30,186 bases of DNA from an uncultured Lachnospiraceae bacterium (GCA_944384285.1 CALWSX010000167.1:1-30186), one strand, 5' to 3'. Counted from the first letter of the stretch, positions 9,403 through 19,406 are shown. The notes: generated by a model not told the origin, from the sequence alone. Numbers and translations: made by a program.

Positions 9403-11391
9403 ATGGAAAAACAGTTTAAAATACATTCGAAATATAAACCAACAGGTGATCAGCCTGAGGCAATAGAAAAAATTTCACAAGGATTTATAAACGGGAAAAA
9501 ATTTCAAACGCTTCTTGGAGTTACAGGTTCTGGAAAAACTTTTACAATGGCAAATGTTATTGAAAAAATTCAAAAACCAACTCTTGTAATAGCTCATAAC
9601 AAAACCCTTGCGGCCCAGCTTTATAATGAGTTTAAGGAATTTTTCCCGGATAACGCCGTAGAGTACTTCGTTTCGTACTATGACTATTATCAACCGGAAG
9701 CCTATGTCCCAAGTACAGATACCTATATAGAAAAAGATTCATCTATAAATGATGAGATAGACAAACTTCGCCATTCGGCAACATCTGCTCTTTTTGAACG
9801 AAAAGATGTTTTGATAGTTGCAAGTGTTTCTTGTATTTATGGTTTGGGTGACCCTTCAGACTACAGGGATATGTGTCTTTCTGTAAGAGAGGGAATGGTA
9901 AAAGACAGAGATGAAGTTTTAAGAAAGTTAATTGAAATACAGTATGACAGAAATGATTTAAGTTTTGAAAGAGGCACTTTCAGAGTGCGCGGTGATGTTG
10001 TTGAGGTTTTCCCTGTAGCATCAAGTGAAAATGCAGTTAGAATTGAATTTTTTGGCGACGAAATAGACAGAATAACAGAAATAGATGCTCTTACGGGCGA
10101 AACTATATGTATAAGAAACCATGTTGTTATTTTCCCGGCTTCCCATTATGTAACACCGAGAGAAAAAATGCTTGTTTCCATACAGAGGATAGAAGATGAA
10201 CTTCAGGAAAGACTTAAGGAATTAAGACGTGATGATAAACTTATAGAGGCTCAAAGACTTGAACAAAGAACAAATTATGATGTTGAAATGATGAAAGAAA
10301 TGGGATTTTGTTCCGGTATAGAAAATTATTCAAGACATTTGGCACTTCGTGAGGCAGGAAGTACACCTTATACACTTCTTGATTTCTTTCCGGACGATTT
10401 TTTAATTATTGTTGATGAATCTCATGTTACTATACCTCAGATAGGAGGAATGTATGAGGGTGATAAGTCAAGAAAAACTAATCTTGTGGAGTATGGTTTC
10501 AGACTTCCGTCAGCACTTGACAACAGACCTCTTAAATTTTCAGAGTTTGAAAAAAAGATACATCAAATGCTTTTTGTATCTGCAACACCTTCAAAATATG
10601 AGGCTCTTCATTCTGAGCAGACAGCAGAACAGCTTATACGTCCAACAGGTCTTCTTGATCCGGAAATTACAGTAAAGCCTGTTTATGGTCAGATAGATGA
10701 CCTTTTGTCAGAAATCAAGAAAACTGTTTCAAACAAGGAAAAAGTGCTTGTAACTACTCTTACAAAGAAAATGGCGGAAAGATTAACCGATTATTTAAGA
10801 GAGGCAGGTATAAGAGTTCGTTATCTTCATTCAGATATTGATACAATAGAAAGACTTGAAATAATAAGAGATTTAAGACTTGATGTTTTTGACGTGCTTG
10901 TTGGTATAAATCTTTTAAGAGAGGGTCTTGATATACCGGAGGTTTCTCTTGTTGCTATACTCGATGCGGATAAAGAGGGCTTTTTGCGTTCGGAAACATC
11001 TTTGATACAGACCATAGGTCGTGCCGCAAGAAATTCAAATGGACGAGTAATAATGTATGCAGATGTTATTACAAATTCTATGCAAAAAGCCATAGACGAA
11101 ACAAGAAGACGTCGAGAAATACAGATGAAATATAATGAGGAAAATGGTATCGTACCAAAAACAATTATTAAAAAAGTATATGATGTTATACAGGCATCTA
11201 AAGCAGTAGAGAAAAAGAAGAAAAAAGTTTTGGAAAAGCCTGTTGAAAGTATGAGCCATGAAGAAGTTAAGGAACTTCTTAAAAAACTTGACAAAGAGAT
11301 GAAAGCTTTTGCAAGAGATTTGGAATTTGAAAAAGCGGCAGAGCTTCGTGACGAAATAATAGACATTAAAAAGAAAACAAACTGGAGATGA
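9403..11391 (+). CDS. uvrB: Excinuclease ABC subunit UvrB
   Basis: UvrB is the damage-verifying helicase-like subunit of nucleotide excision repair: UvrA loads it on DNA and it then recruits UvrC. The 662-residue length is normal. Walker A is GVTGSGKT at residues 39-46. The tyrosine-rich beta-hairpin that probes the lesion is seen as YYDYYQPEAYVP, helicase motifs follow (DESH, and VGINLLREGLDIPEVSLV near the end of the helicase core), and the C-terminal UVR domain that binds UvrC is present (FARDLEFEKAAELRDEI). The ATG follows AAGGAGAGG at a good distance. The stop lies four bases before uvrA, so the two are one operon. The upstream SOS box suggests induction by DNA damage. Confidence 0.98.
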   Translation: MEKQFKIHSKYKPTGDQPEAIEKISQGFINGKKFQTLLGVTGSGKTFTMANVIEKIQKPTLVIAHNKTLAAQLYNEFKEFFPDNAVEYFVSYYDYYQPEAYVPSTDTYIEKDSSINDEIDKLRHSATSALFERKDVLIVASVSCIYGLGDPSDYRDMCLSVREGMVKDRDEVLRKLIEIQYDRNDLSFERGTFRVRGDVVEVFPVASSENAVRIEFFGDEIDRITEIDALTGETICIRNHVVIFPASHYVTPREKMLVSIQRIEDELQERLKELRRDDKLIEAQRLEQRTNYDVEMMKEMGFCSGIENYSRHLALREAGSTPYTLLDFFPDDFLIIVDESHVTIPQIGGMYEGDKSRKTNLVEYGFRLPSALDNRPLKFSEFEKKIHQMLFVSATPSKYEALHSEQTAEQLIRPTGLLDPEITVKPVYGQIDDLLSEIKKTVSNKEKVLVTTLTKKMAERLTDYLREAGIRVRYLHSDIDTIERLEIIRDLRLDVFDVLVGINLLREGLDIPEVSLVAILDADKEGFLRSETSLIQTIGRAARNSNGRVIMYADVITNSMQKAIDETRRRREIQMKYNEENGIVPKTIIKKVYDVIQASKAVEKKKKKVLEKPVESMSHEEVKELLKKLDKEMKAFARDLEFEKAAELRDEIIDIKKKTNWR

Positions 11392-11395
11392 AATA

Positions 11396-14218
11396 ATGGA
11401 AAAGATTGTGATAAAAGGGGCGAGGGAACATAATTTAAAAAATATAGATTTGGAAATTCCAAGAAATAACCTTGTAGTATTTACTGGAGTTTCTGGTTCC
11501 GGTAAAAGCTCTCTTGCGTTTGATACAATTTATGCGGAGGGACAAAGACGTTATGTTGAATCTCTTTCTTCATATGCAAGACAGTTTTTGGGTCAGATGG
11601 ACAAGCCCGATGTAGAAAGTATAGAAGGGCTTTCTCCTGCTATATCAATAGACCAAAAAACAACGAGTCATAACCCTCGTTCAACAGTTGGAACCGTAAC
11701 GGAGATATATGACTATTTAAGACTTTTGTATGCAAGAATAGGTATTCCTCACTGCCCTAAATGTGGTAAAGAAATAAAAAAACAAACAATAGATCAAATT
11801 ACAGACAGTATTGTAAAACTTCCTGAAAGAACAAAAATACAGGTTCTTGCACCTATTGTAAAAGGGAGAAAAGGGGAACATATAAAGCTTATCCAAGACG
11901 CTAAAAAAAGCGGTTTTGTAAGGGTACGTATTGACGGCATAATTTACGATTTAAACGAAGAAATTAAGCTTGATAAAAATATAAAGCATAATATAGAAAT
12001 AGTAATAGACAGACTTGTAATTCGTGAGGGAATAGAAAAACGTTTGACAGAAGCTATTGAAACGGCTGTACCTTTAAGTGATGGTATTGTTATAATCTCA
12101 AGGGAAGATGGAGAAGATATGGTTTTCAGCCAAAATTTTGCCTGTGTTGATTGTGGCATAAGCATTTCTGAAGTTGAGCCAAGAATGTTTTCTTTCAATA
12201 ACCCTATGGGAGCCTGCCCTGAATGTACGGGACTTGGTGTTAAAATGAAATTTGACCCGGATTTAATAGTTCCTAATCCCTCTCTTTCAATAAATGAAGG
12301 AGCTATTGTGGCTTTAGGCTATAATTCCATAAATGTAAAGGATAGTATGTCTAATGCTCTTTTTAAAGCATTGTCAGAAAAATATAATTTCAGCCTTGAT
12401 ACACCTTTTAATCAGCTCGATCAAAAGATTAGAGATATGATTTTTTACGGTACAGGCGGAGAGGACTTGGAAGTTGAATATAAAAGTATAAGAGGGTATG
12501 GAAAATACACATATAATTTCGATGGTATTATAAATAACCTTCAAAGACGTTATAACGAAACTTCGGAAACAATGAGGTCAGAATATGAGGAGTTTATGAC
12601 AAATATTGAGTGTCCGAAATGTAAGGGTCAAAGATTGAGACCTGAGGTTTTGGCTATAACTGTAGGCGGCAAAAATATTTATGAAGTTACAAGTATGCCT
12701 ATTTTAAAAACAAAGGAATTTTTTGATAATCTTGTTCTTACAGAAAGAGAAGAATTTATTGCTAGAGAAATTTTGAAAGAAATAACATCAAGAATAGGAT
12801 TTCTTGTTGATGTCGGGCTTGATTATCTTACTCTTTCAAGAACTGCCTCAACTCTTTCAGGCGGTGAATCTCAGAGAATAAGACTTGCAACACAGATAGG
12901 CTCCGGACTTGTGGGCGTACTTTATATACTTGATGAACCAAGTATAGGTTTGCATCAAAGGGATAACGATAAACTTCTTTCAACTCTTAAAAATTTAAGA
13001 GATTTAGGTAATACATTAATTGTTGTTGAGCACGATGAAGATACTATGTATGCAGCTGATTATATTGTGGATATTGGGCCTTTTGCCGGAGAGAACGGCG
13101 GAAAGGTTGTTTGTTGCGGTACTGTAGATGAGATAAAAGCATGTGAAAATTCCCTTACAGGTGCATATTTAAGCGGAAGAAAGAAAATAGAAATTCCAAA
13201 AGAAACTAAAACAATAAATAAAGATAAAATGCTTACTGTCGTAAATGCTTCAGAAAATAATCTTAAAAATATTACGGTTAAATTCCCACTTGGAGTGTTT
13301 ACTTGTGTTACAGGTGTTTCTGGTTCCGGAAAAAGTTCTCTTGTAAATGAAATACTTTATAAAAGACTTGCAAAAGACCTTATGAATGCAAGAAAAAAAC
13401 CGGGCAAGCACAAAGATATTTTGGGAGTAGAAAATATAGATAAAGTAATAGCTATAGACCAGTCTCCGATAGGAAGAACTCCAAGAAGTAATCCGGCAAC
13501 ATATACAGGACTTTTTGACCTCATACGTGATATTTTTACAGAAACACCGGAGGCAAAATTAAGAGGTTATAAAAAAGGACGTTTCAGTTTTAATGTAAAA
13601 GGCGGCAGATGTGAGGCTTGCTCCGGTGACGGTATTATAAAGATTGAAATGCACTTTTTACCGGATATTTATGTTCCTTGTGAAGTATGTAAAGGAAAAC
13701 GATATAACAGAGAAACTCTTGAAGTAAAATATAAGGGAAAAACTATATCCGATGTTCTTGATATGACTGTGGAAGAGGCTTATGAATTTTTTAAAAACAT
13801 ACCTAAAATAAAAAGTAAAATTCAAACTCTTATTGATGTAGGGCTTTCTTATGTGCGTCTTGGTCAATCTTCTACTACACTTTCCGGAGGCGAGGCACAG
13901 AGAGTTAAACTTGCAACAGAGCTTAGCCGTAAATCTACAGGAAGAACACTTTATATACTTGATGAGCCAACAACGGGACTTCATACAGCTGATGTTCATA
14001 AACTTACAGATATTATTCAAAGACTTACAGAAAATGGAAATACTGTTGTTGTAATTGAGCATAACCTTGATGTTATAAAAACTGCGGATTATGTAATAGA
14101 CCTGGGTCCTGAGGGCGGAAATAAAGGCGGAGAGATCGTTGCAGAAGGAACTCCTTTTGAGGTTTCTAAAAATCCTAATTCTTATACAGGTAAATATCTT
14201 AAAAGATATTTCGAATAA
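11396..14218 (+). CDS. uvrA: Excinuclease ABC subunit UvrA
   Basis: UvrA is the dimeric ATPase that first detects helix-distorting lesions and hands them to UvrB. The 940-residue length is typical. It has two ABC modules: Walker A GVSGSGKS at residues 31-38 with signature LSGGESQRIRLATQIG, and a second GVSGSGKS with LSGGEAQRVKLATEL. Zinc-binding pairs are intact (CPKC, CVDC, ACPEC, CPKC, CEAC and CEVC). The gene starts four bases after uvrB and its GGAG ribosome site lies within the uvrB end, so translation is probably coupled. A strong terminator follows the stop at once. Confidence 0.98.
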   Translation: MEKIVIKGAREHNLKNIDLEIPRNNLVVFTGVSGSGKSSLAFDTIYAEGQRRYVESLSSYARQFLGQMDKPDVESIEGLSPAISIDQKTTSHNPRSTVGTVTEIYDYLRLLYARIGIPHCPKCGKEIKKQTIDQITDSIVKLPERTKIQVLAPIVKGRKGEHIKLIQDAKKSGFVRVRIDGIIYDLNEEIKLDKNIKHNIEIVIDRLVIREGIEKRLTEAIETAVPLSDGIVIISREDGEDMVFSQNFACVDCGISISEVEPRMFSFNNPMGACPECTGLGVKMKFDPDLIVPNPSLSINEGAIVALGYNSINVKDSMSNALFKALSEKYNFSLDTPFNQLDQKIRDMIFYGTGGEDLEVEYKSIRGYGKYTYNFDGIINNLQRRYNETSETMRSEYEEFMTNIECPKCKGQRLRPEVLAITVGGKNIYEVTSMPILKTKEFFDNLVLTEREEFIAREILKEITSRIGFLVDVGLDYLTLSRTASTLSGGESQRIRLATQIGSGLVGVLYILDEPSIGLHQRDNDKLLSTLKNLRDLGNTLIVVEHDEDTMYAADYIVDIGPFAGENGGKVVCCGTVDEIKACENSLTGAYLSGRKKIEIPKETKTINKDKMLTVVNASENNLKNITVKFPLGVFTCVTGVSGSGKSSLVNEILYKRLAKDLMNARKKPGKHKDILGVENIDKVIAIDQSPIGRTPRSNPATYTGLFDLIRDIFTETPEAKLRGYKKGRFSFNVKGGRCEACSGDGIIKIEMHFLPDIYVPCEVCKGKRYNRETLEVKYKGKTISDVLDMTVEEAYEFFKNIPKIKSKIQTLIDVGLSYVRLGQSSTTLSGGEAQRVKLATELSRKSTGRTLYILDEPTTGLHTADVHKLTDIIQRLTENGNTVVVIEHNLDVIKTADYVIDLGPEGGNKGGEIVAEGTPFEVSKNPNSYTGKYLKRYFE

Positions 14219-14220
14219 TA

Positions 14221-14246
14221 AAAAGCCTCCATTTTGGAGGCTTTTT
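14221..14246. terminator. Bidirectional terminator between uvrA and the MATE gene
   Basis: AAAAGCCTCC, the loop ATTTT and GGAGGCTTTTT form a GC-rich stem with T runs on both strands. It starts two bases after the uvrA stop. On the minus strand it can also stop transcripts from the efflux operon, whose last stop is about 110 bp away and which has no better terminator of its own. The AT-rich bases 14247-14357 hold nothing else I can support. Confidence 0.9.
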
Positions 14247-14357
14247 ATTATTGATTATATATTTTAGAGAAATAAATATAACAAAATATATGGTTTTGTC
14301 AAATAAATGTAAGACTGTAATATATAAATTAAAGTAAGTTTTTAATTTAAAATATTT

Positions 14358-15719
14358 TTATTGTGTATCTGTAGCTTTTAAATATTTAAATTCTTTGTAT
14401 ACAAATACTATAGATACAATAAAAGCAATGAAATCGGCTATAGGACCTGCAAGAAGTATTCCAAAAATTCCAAATTTTAATGACAAAATTAAAATTAGTG
14501 GAATAAGGAAAAAAACTTGACGAGTTAAAGATATCAACAATCCTTTCAAAGCTTTTCCTATTGCTGTAAAAAAGCTTGAGGTAAGAAGCTGCACTCCATT
14601 TATAATTACCATAAATAAAAATGTTCTCATAAATAATATTGCAAATTGGTAATAAAGAGCGTCACCCGTTCCAAATATTGATATAATTTTCTTTGGAAAA
14701 AATTGAAATAAACAAAAACCAATAGCAGATACAACAAAATTCCATTTGATTGCTAATATATAAGCTTGTTTAACTCGATCGTATTTTCTTGCACCAAAAT
14801 TATACCCAATAATTGGTTGTACACCTTGAGAAATACCTATAATAATAGCAAGCAATATAGCATTTGTTTTCATTACAATACCACAAGATGCCAAAGGAAT
14901 TTCCTTTCCATATACAGAAAGTGCGCCATAATAAGTTAATGAATTATTTAGAACAATTTGAACAAAAGTAATAGCAACTTGGTTTATAGAGCTGCTTATT
15001 CCCATATACAGAGTAAGTAAATTATCTCTCATATTTATTTTAAAGCAAGATTTCTGAAGCTTAATTGTCTGAAAATGCCATAAATAACGAATGGCAATTA
15101 TAAATGACAAAATTTGTCCCAATATAGTTGCGTAAGCTGCACCCTCAATTCCCCAATCAAGTATAAAAATGAAAATAGGGTCTAAAATTGTATTTACAAT
15201 AGCTCCAGATACCATACAAACCATAGAATATTTAGGGCTTCCATCAGCTCGGATTAGGCTGCTTATACCATTTGTCATTATTAAAAATGGCATTCCTATC
15301 AGAGTAATTCCGGCATATTTTTGAGCATAAGGCATTACTTCATCAGTAGCCCCAAAAATCTTTAGAAGCGGTGATAAAAAACATTCACCAATTATCATAT
15401 ATAATATTCCAAAAACGGCCATCAAAAAGATTCCGTTTCCTACAACTGTAGCTGCAGACTCAAACTTCTTTTTCCCTAAATAAATTGAAAATCTGGATGC
15501 GCTACCAATTCCTATTAAAAGAGATATCGCCAAACAAATTGTAGACAAAGGGTAAGAAACATTGGTAGCAGCGTTTCCTATGTATCCTACACCTTGACCA
15601 ATAAATATTTGGTCAACAATATTGTATAGTGAGCTTACAAGTGTTGCTGTAATGCTAGGAAGTGCAAAACTTTTTAATAATTTTGAAATTTTTTCATATT
15701 CAAGTGGATTTTTATTCAT
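14358..15719 (-). CDS. MATE-family multidrug efflux pump, MepA-like
   Basis: A 453-residue integral membrane protein with the length and about 12 hydrophobic segments expected of MATE transporters, which export cationic drugs or toxic metabolites using a sodium or proton gradient. Family-like stretches include the N-terminal SLYNIVDQIFIGQGVGYIGNAA and, further in, GISQGVQPIIGYNFGARKYDRVKQA. The start was set at the ATG at 15719 because AAAGAAG lies nine bases before it; the frame is open to a TTG at 15743, and another ATG at 15728 has no spaced ribosome site. It overlaps the end of the MarR gene by eight bases (ATGAATAA), so the two are translationally coupled. The pairing matches mepR-mepA of staphylococci; the substrate cannot be read from the sequence. 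Confidence 0.9.
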   Translation of the reverse strand: MNKNPLEYEKISKLLKSFALPSITATLVSSLYNIVDQIFIGQGVGYIGNAATNVSYPLSTICLAISLLIGIGSASRFSIYLGKKKFESAATVVGNGIFLMAVFGILYMIIGECFLSPLLKIFGATDEVMPYAQKYAGITLIGMPFLIMTNGISSLIRADGSPKYSMVCMVSGAIVNTILDPIFIFILDWGIEGAAYATILGQILSFIIAIRYLWHFQTIKLQKSCFKINMRDNLLTLYMGISSSINQVAITFVQIVLNNSLTYYGALSVYGKEIPLASCGIVMKTNAILLAIIIGISQGVQPIIGYNFGARKYDRVKQAYILAIKWNFVVSAIGFCLFQFFPKKIISIFGTGDALYYQFAILFMRTFLFMVIINGVQLLTSSFFTAIGKALKGLLISLTRQVFFLIPLILILSLKFGIFGILLAGPIADFIAFIVSIVFVYKEFKYLKATDTQ

Positions 15720-16161
15720 CAAATTCATCTTCTTTACGTTCAATATTTAATTCATTTGCAATTTGTTTTCCAACAATATATAATGTATTGCTTAAAGAGT
15801 TTTGTTCATCAGGAGACAGTTTAGCGGTTAGAAGTGTTTCAGCTTCATTGCATATTTCATAAATTTTATCAGCAATATCTAAAGCTTTTTGTGTAGGATA
15901 AAGACGCCATGTTCTTTTATCATTCTCATAAGGAACTCTTGTTAAGAACTCTTTTTTTTCAAGGGTTGTTATCATACGAACAATATTACTTGGATGAACA
16001 TAAAAACTTTCAAGGAAAGAATCCTGTAATATGCCTGGATATTTACATACTTTCAAAAGATACATATATTGGCTGCTGTTTATCCCAAACTGAGCTAATT
16101 TCTGGTCCAAATACTTTTTAATAAATCTGTCAGATATAGATAACCATTTTAATATTTTCAC
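15712..16161 (-). CDS. MarR-family transcriptional regulator, MepR-like
   Basis: A 149-residue winged-helix protein. The helix-turn-helix region and wing fit MarR proteins (FYVHPSNIVRMITTLEKKEFLTRVPYENDKRTWRLYPT). Such dimers repress an adjacent pump gene and release DNA when they bind a drug. The start codon is GTG at 16161, preceded by AGGAGG at nine bases. The gene comes first in a two-gene operon with the MATE pump and lies just behind a perfect palindrome that overlaps its own -35, so it most likely represses itself and the pump. The acidic tail (ERKEDEFDE) is encoded where the two genes overlap. Confidence 0.9.
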   Translation of the reverse strand: MKILKWLSISDRFIKKYLDQKLAQFGINSSQYMYLLKVCKYPGILQDSFLESFYVHPSNIVRMITTLEKKEFLTRVPYENDKRTWRLYPTQKALDIADKIYEICNEAETLLTAKLSPDEQNSLSNTLYIVGKQIANELNIERKEDEFDE

Positions 16162-16182
16162 TATAAATTACCTCCTGAACAT

Positions 16183-16212
16183 ATTATATAATTAATTGCG
16201 TGCGCACGCAAT
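16183..16212 (-). promoter_or_regulatory. Promoter and palindromic operator of the MarR-MATE operon
   Basis: The 18-bp perfect palindrome ATTGCGTGCGCACGCAAT (16195-16212) stands out as GC-rich in AT-rich DNA. On the minus strand TTGCGT (16211-16206), a 17-bp spacer and a perfect TATAAT (16188-16183) form a promoter whose -35 lies inside the palindrome. The expected transcript start (about 16176) falls on or beside the AGGAGG ribosome site, giving a very short leader. A bound dimer would exclude RNA polymerase. Confidence 0.85.
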
Positions 16213-16357
16213 ATTAAATTTTATAAATATGTTAATATTGTTATAAATAGCGTACTATTTTAATTTATTCTTTTATTTTTATAATAAAAAAGCAAAAATA
16301 ACTTTTTTTCGTATATATAAAGGTATACTAAAGTATAAAATATAAAAACTACTAGCC

Positions 16358-16386
16358 TTGTTATTTGCAAATAAATATTGTAAAAT
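16358..16386 (+). promoter_or_regulatory. Candidate lon promoter
   Basis: TTGTTA (16358-16363), 17 bp and TAAAAT (16381-16386) lie about 50 bp before lon. No CIRCE element or CtsR repeat was seen, so a heat-shock repressor is not indicated. The rest of 16213-16434 is AT-rich and holds nothing else I can support. Confidence 0.55.
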
Positions 16387-16434
16387 AGATATATAACATT
16401 AACAAATATTCTTAATTGAAATAAGGTGATATAT

Positions 16435-18762
16435 ATGACAAAAACTATAAAACTTCCAATTATACCTTTAAGAGGTGTAACAGCTTTTCCACGTACAAGC
16501 ATAAGTTTTCCGGTTGGACGTGAAAAATCAATAAATGCTCTTTCTTTGGCATCTTCTATGGATAAAAAAATTTTTATAGTTCTCCAAAAGAATGACTCTG
16601 TAAAAGATCCTGAAAAAGAAGATTTATATGAAATAGGTGTCATCGCTACAATAAAAAATGTAATGAAACTTACGGAAAGAAACAGCCATGTTGTTGCTGA
16701 ATGTAATGAAAAAGCAAGACTTATTGAAATGAAAGACGATGATGGTTCATATAATTATGCTGAGGTTGAGATTGTAGAAGATGATGACCTTTCAATAGAT
16801 GATTATACAGAATCAAGAGCCTACATGCTTACAGCAAGAGAAAAATATGAAGAATACTTGAAAAATACACCTAAAATTATGACAGGTGAAAATAATTCAA
16901 GAGTTCTTTTCTCAAAAACAGCAGGAGAAATGTCTGATGCAATTATGGCAGTTATGAATATTGACTGTCGTATAAAACAAACTGTGCTTGAAATGACAAA
17001 TCCTCTTGAAAGAATAAAAACAGTTGTTGACCTTCTTGCAAAAGAGGGTTATGTTGTAAAACTTAAAAGAGAAATTGATGAAAAAGTAAAAACTAAAGTT
17101 GATGAAACACAAAAAGACTATATTTTAAGAGAACAACTTAAAACAATTCAGGGTGAGCTTGGGGATAAAGACGGTGTAGGATATGAAGTAAGCGAATTTT
17201 ATAAAAAACTCGAAGAAAAAAATCCTCCTCAGTATGTAAAGGATATAGTTGTTAAAGAGCTTAAAAAGTTTGAAAAAACTCCTTCTATTTCACCTGAAAG
17301 CAATGTAATGAGAAATTATATTGAATTAATTTTGCAGCTTCCATGGAATGAAAAAACAGAAGAGAAAAATTCTCTTAAACAGGCTGAAAAAATATTAAAA
17401 AAAGATCATTATGGACTTGAAGAAGTTAAGGAAAGAATTATAGAATTTCTTGCAGTAAGAAAAAATACCCCTAAAACAAATTCAACAATTATATGTTTGC
17501 AGGGACCTCCAGGGGTTGGTAAAACATCTATAGCAAAATCCATAGCAAAAGCTTTAAACAGAACATATATAAGAATGTCACTTGGCGGTATAAAAGATGA
17601 GGCAGAAATTAGAGGACACAGAAGAACATATATTGGAGCTATGCCGGGTAGAATAATAAATGCTATGAACCAGGCAAAAGTTATAAATCCTCTTATTCTT
17701 CTTGATGAGATCGATAAGCTTTGCCAGTCATATAACGGTGATCCGGCGGCAGCTCTTTTGGAAGTTTTGGACCCTGAACAAAATTTCTCATTCAGAGATC
17801 ATTATCTCGATATGCCTTATGACCTTTCAAATGTTTTGTTTATTTGTACAGCAAACTCTCTTGATACAATTCCTGAGGCTTTAAGAGACAGAATGGAAAT
17901 TATAACTTTATCAAGTTATACAAGTTTTGAAAAGAAAAATATTGCATCAAAATATCTTCTTCCAAAACAGCTTGAGAAAAACGGTTTGAAAAAAGGCCAG
18001 CTTGTAATCAAAGATGATGTTTTAGACACTCTTATTGATGGGTATACAAGAGAAGCTGGAGTTAGACAGCTTGAAAGGATAATAGGGAAACTTTGCGGAA
18101 AAGCTGTTAAAGAAGTAGTAATGAGTAATTGTAAAAAACTTGTTATTACCAATTCGAATTTGGAAAAATATTTAGGAACAAAGAAAATAAAACCGGATAA
18201 AATATATAGTGAACCTCAGGTTGGAATTGTAAGAGGTCTTGCATGGACAAGTGTAGGCGGAGTTACTTTGTCTGTCGAAGTTAACAGTATGAAAGGAACA
18301 GGAAAGCTTGAGCTTACTGGAAAACTTGGAGATGTTATGAAAGAATCCGCAAAAGCAGCTTTAACATATATTCGTTCAAATGCAAAAGAACTTGGTGTAC
18401 CTGAAACTTTCTATAAAACAAAAGATATTCATGTTCATATTCCAGAAGGTGCTGTTCCAAAAGATGGCCCATCAGCAGGTATAACTCTTGCTACAGCTAT
18501 AATATCAGAACTTACCGGAAAGAAAGTTAAAAACGATGTTGGTATGACAGGCGAAATTACCATAAGAGGACGTGTACTTCCTATCGGTGGTTTAAAAGAA
18601 AAAGTAATTGCGGCAAAAAAAGCCGGTGTAAAAACTGTAATTTTCCCACTTGAAAATAAAGGTGATTTTGACGAAATTCCTGACTATGTAAAAGAAGGAT
18701 TAAAATTCATTCTTGTTGAAGATATGAAAGAAGTTTTGAAAGAGGTATTTGTTGATGAATGA
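16435..18762 (+). CDS. lon: ATP-dependent protease Lon
   Basis: Lon degrades misfolded and short-lived regulatory proteins in the cytoplasm. The 775-residue length is normal. Domains in order: N-terminal substrate-binding LON domain (starting KLPIIPLRG), AAA+ module with Walker A GPPGVGKT, Walker B LLDEIDK and sensor-2 region, and a C-terminal protease domain with the catalytic serine in PKDGPSAGI and lysine in KEKVIAAKKAG. The start was set at the ATG at 16435, six bases after AAGGTG; a GTG at 16426 overlaps that ribosome site and is unlikely. The end overlaps engB by eight bases, and the lon-engB order is the same as lonA-ysxC in Bacillus. Confidence 0.97.
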   Translation: MTKTIKLPIIPLRGVTAFPRTSISFPVGREKSINALSLASSMDKKIFIVLQKNDSVKDPEKEDLYEIGVIATIKNVMKLTERNSHVVAECNEKARLIEMKDDDGSYNYAEVEIVEDDDLSIDDYTESRAYMLTAREKYEEYLKNTPKIMTGENNSRVLFSKTAGEMSDAIMAVMNIDCRIKQTVLEMTNPLERIKTVVDLLAKEGYVVKLKREIDEKVKTKVDETQKDYILREQLKTIQGELGDKDGVGYEVSEFYKKLEEKNPPQYVKDIVVKELKKFEKTPSISPESNVMRNYIELILQLPWNEKTEEKNSLKQAEKILKKDHYGLEEVKERIIEFLAVRKNTPKTNSTIICLQGPPGVGKTSIAKSIAKALNRTYIRMSLGGIKDEAEIRGHRRTYIGAMPGRIINAMNQAKVINPLILLDEIDKLCQSYNGDPAAALLEVLDPEQNFSFRDHYLDMPYDLSNVLFICTANSLDTIPEALRDRMEIITLSSYTSFEKKNIASKYLLPKQLEKNGLKKGQLVIKDDVLDTLIDGYTREAGVRQLERIIGKLCGKAVKEVVMSNCKKLVITNSNLEKYLGTKKIKPDKIYSEPQVGIVRGLAWTSVGGVTLSVEVNSMKGTGKLELTGKLGDVMKESAKAALTYIRSNAKELGVPETFYKTKDIHVHIPEGAVPKDGPSAGITLATAIISELTGKKVKNDVGMTGEITIRGRVLPIGGLKEKVIAAKKAGVKTVIFPLENKGDFDEIPDYVKEGLKFILVEDMKEVLKEVFVDE

Positions 18763-19366
18763 TTTTAAAGTAAAAAACGCTTCACTTGCCGCTGTAGGTA
18801 CAAAATTTTCACAGTATCCCGAAGAAGACAGACCGGAAATAGCATTTGCCGGAAAATCTAATGTAGGAAAATCAACTCTTATTAATGCTATTCTTGGAAG
18901 AAAAGCTCTTGCAAGAACGAGCTCTCAGCCGGGAAAAACAAGAACAATAAATTTTTATAATGCAGATGATAAGTTTTATATTGTAGACCTTCCGGGTTAT
19001 GGTTATGCAAAAGCTCCAAAAACAGAAATAGAGAAATGGGGCGAAATGATAGAGGGCTATTTGAAAAAGAGAAAAACTCTTAAAGCAATAATCCTTTTGA
19101 TTGATATAAGACATGAACCGGGAAAAAATGATATAATGATGTATGAATGGCTAAAACATTATGGTTTTGAAATAATTATTGTTGCTACTAAAAGTGATAA
19201 AATAAACCGAAGTCAAATACAAAAAAATCTTTCTATTATAAGAAAAGGTTTAGGAATGGAAAAAGACGAAATTTTACTTCCTTTTTCCGGAGAGAAAAAA
19301 ACAGGTGTTTCTGAGCTTTGGGATGTGCTTTTAAGATTCATTGAAGACCCTGTTTCTGAGGAATAA
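18755..19366 (+). CDS. engB: Ribosome biogenesis GTP-binding protein EngB/YsxC
   Basis: A 203-residue GTPase needed for late assembly of the large ribosomal subunit. The P-loop GKSNVGKST is at residues 33-41, followed by the switch II motif DLPGYGYAKAP, the G4 motif TKSDK and the SGE-type G5 loop (PFSGEKKTG). The start was set at the ATG at 18755, which follows AGAGGT; two TTG codons just upstream (18749, 18752) are in frame but less likely. The start lies inside the last codons of lon, so the pair is co-transcribed and probably coupled. No terminator was found after it. Confidence 0.96.
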   Translation: MNDFKVKNASLAAVGTKFSQYPEEDRPEIAFAGKSNVGKSTLINAILGRKALARTSSQPGKTRTINFYNADDKFYIVDLPGYGYAKAPKTEIEKWGEMIEGYLKKRKTLKAIILLIDIRHEPGKNDIMMYEWLKHYGFEIIIVATKSDKINRSQIQKNLSIIRKGLGMEKDEILLPFSGEKKTGVSELWDVLLRFIEDPVSEE

Positions 19367-19406
19367 AATTTTAATAAAGCTGTACAAGACATTAATATAT
19401 TTCGTG

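Noticed and set aside
10827..11462. A 211-codon minus-strand open frame across the uvrB end
   Set aside because: It lies inside the well-supported uvrB and uvrA genes; the Ser/Phe-rich product looks like a reversed coding frame.
15719..15743. Longer MATE start at TTG 15743 or ATG 15728
   Set aside because: Neither has a properly spaced ribosome site; ATG 15719 does and gives a typical coupled overlap with the MarR gene.
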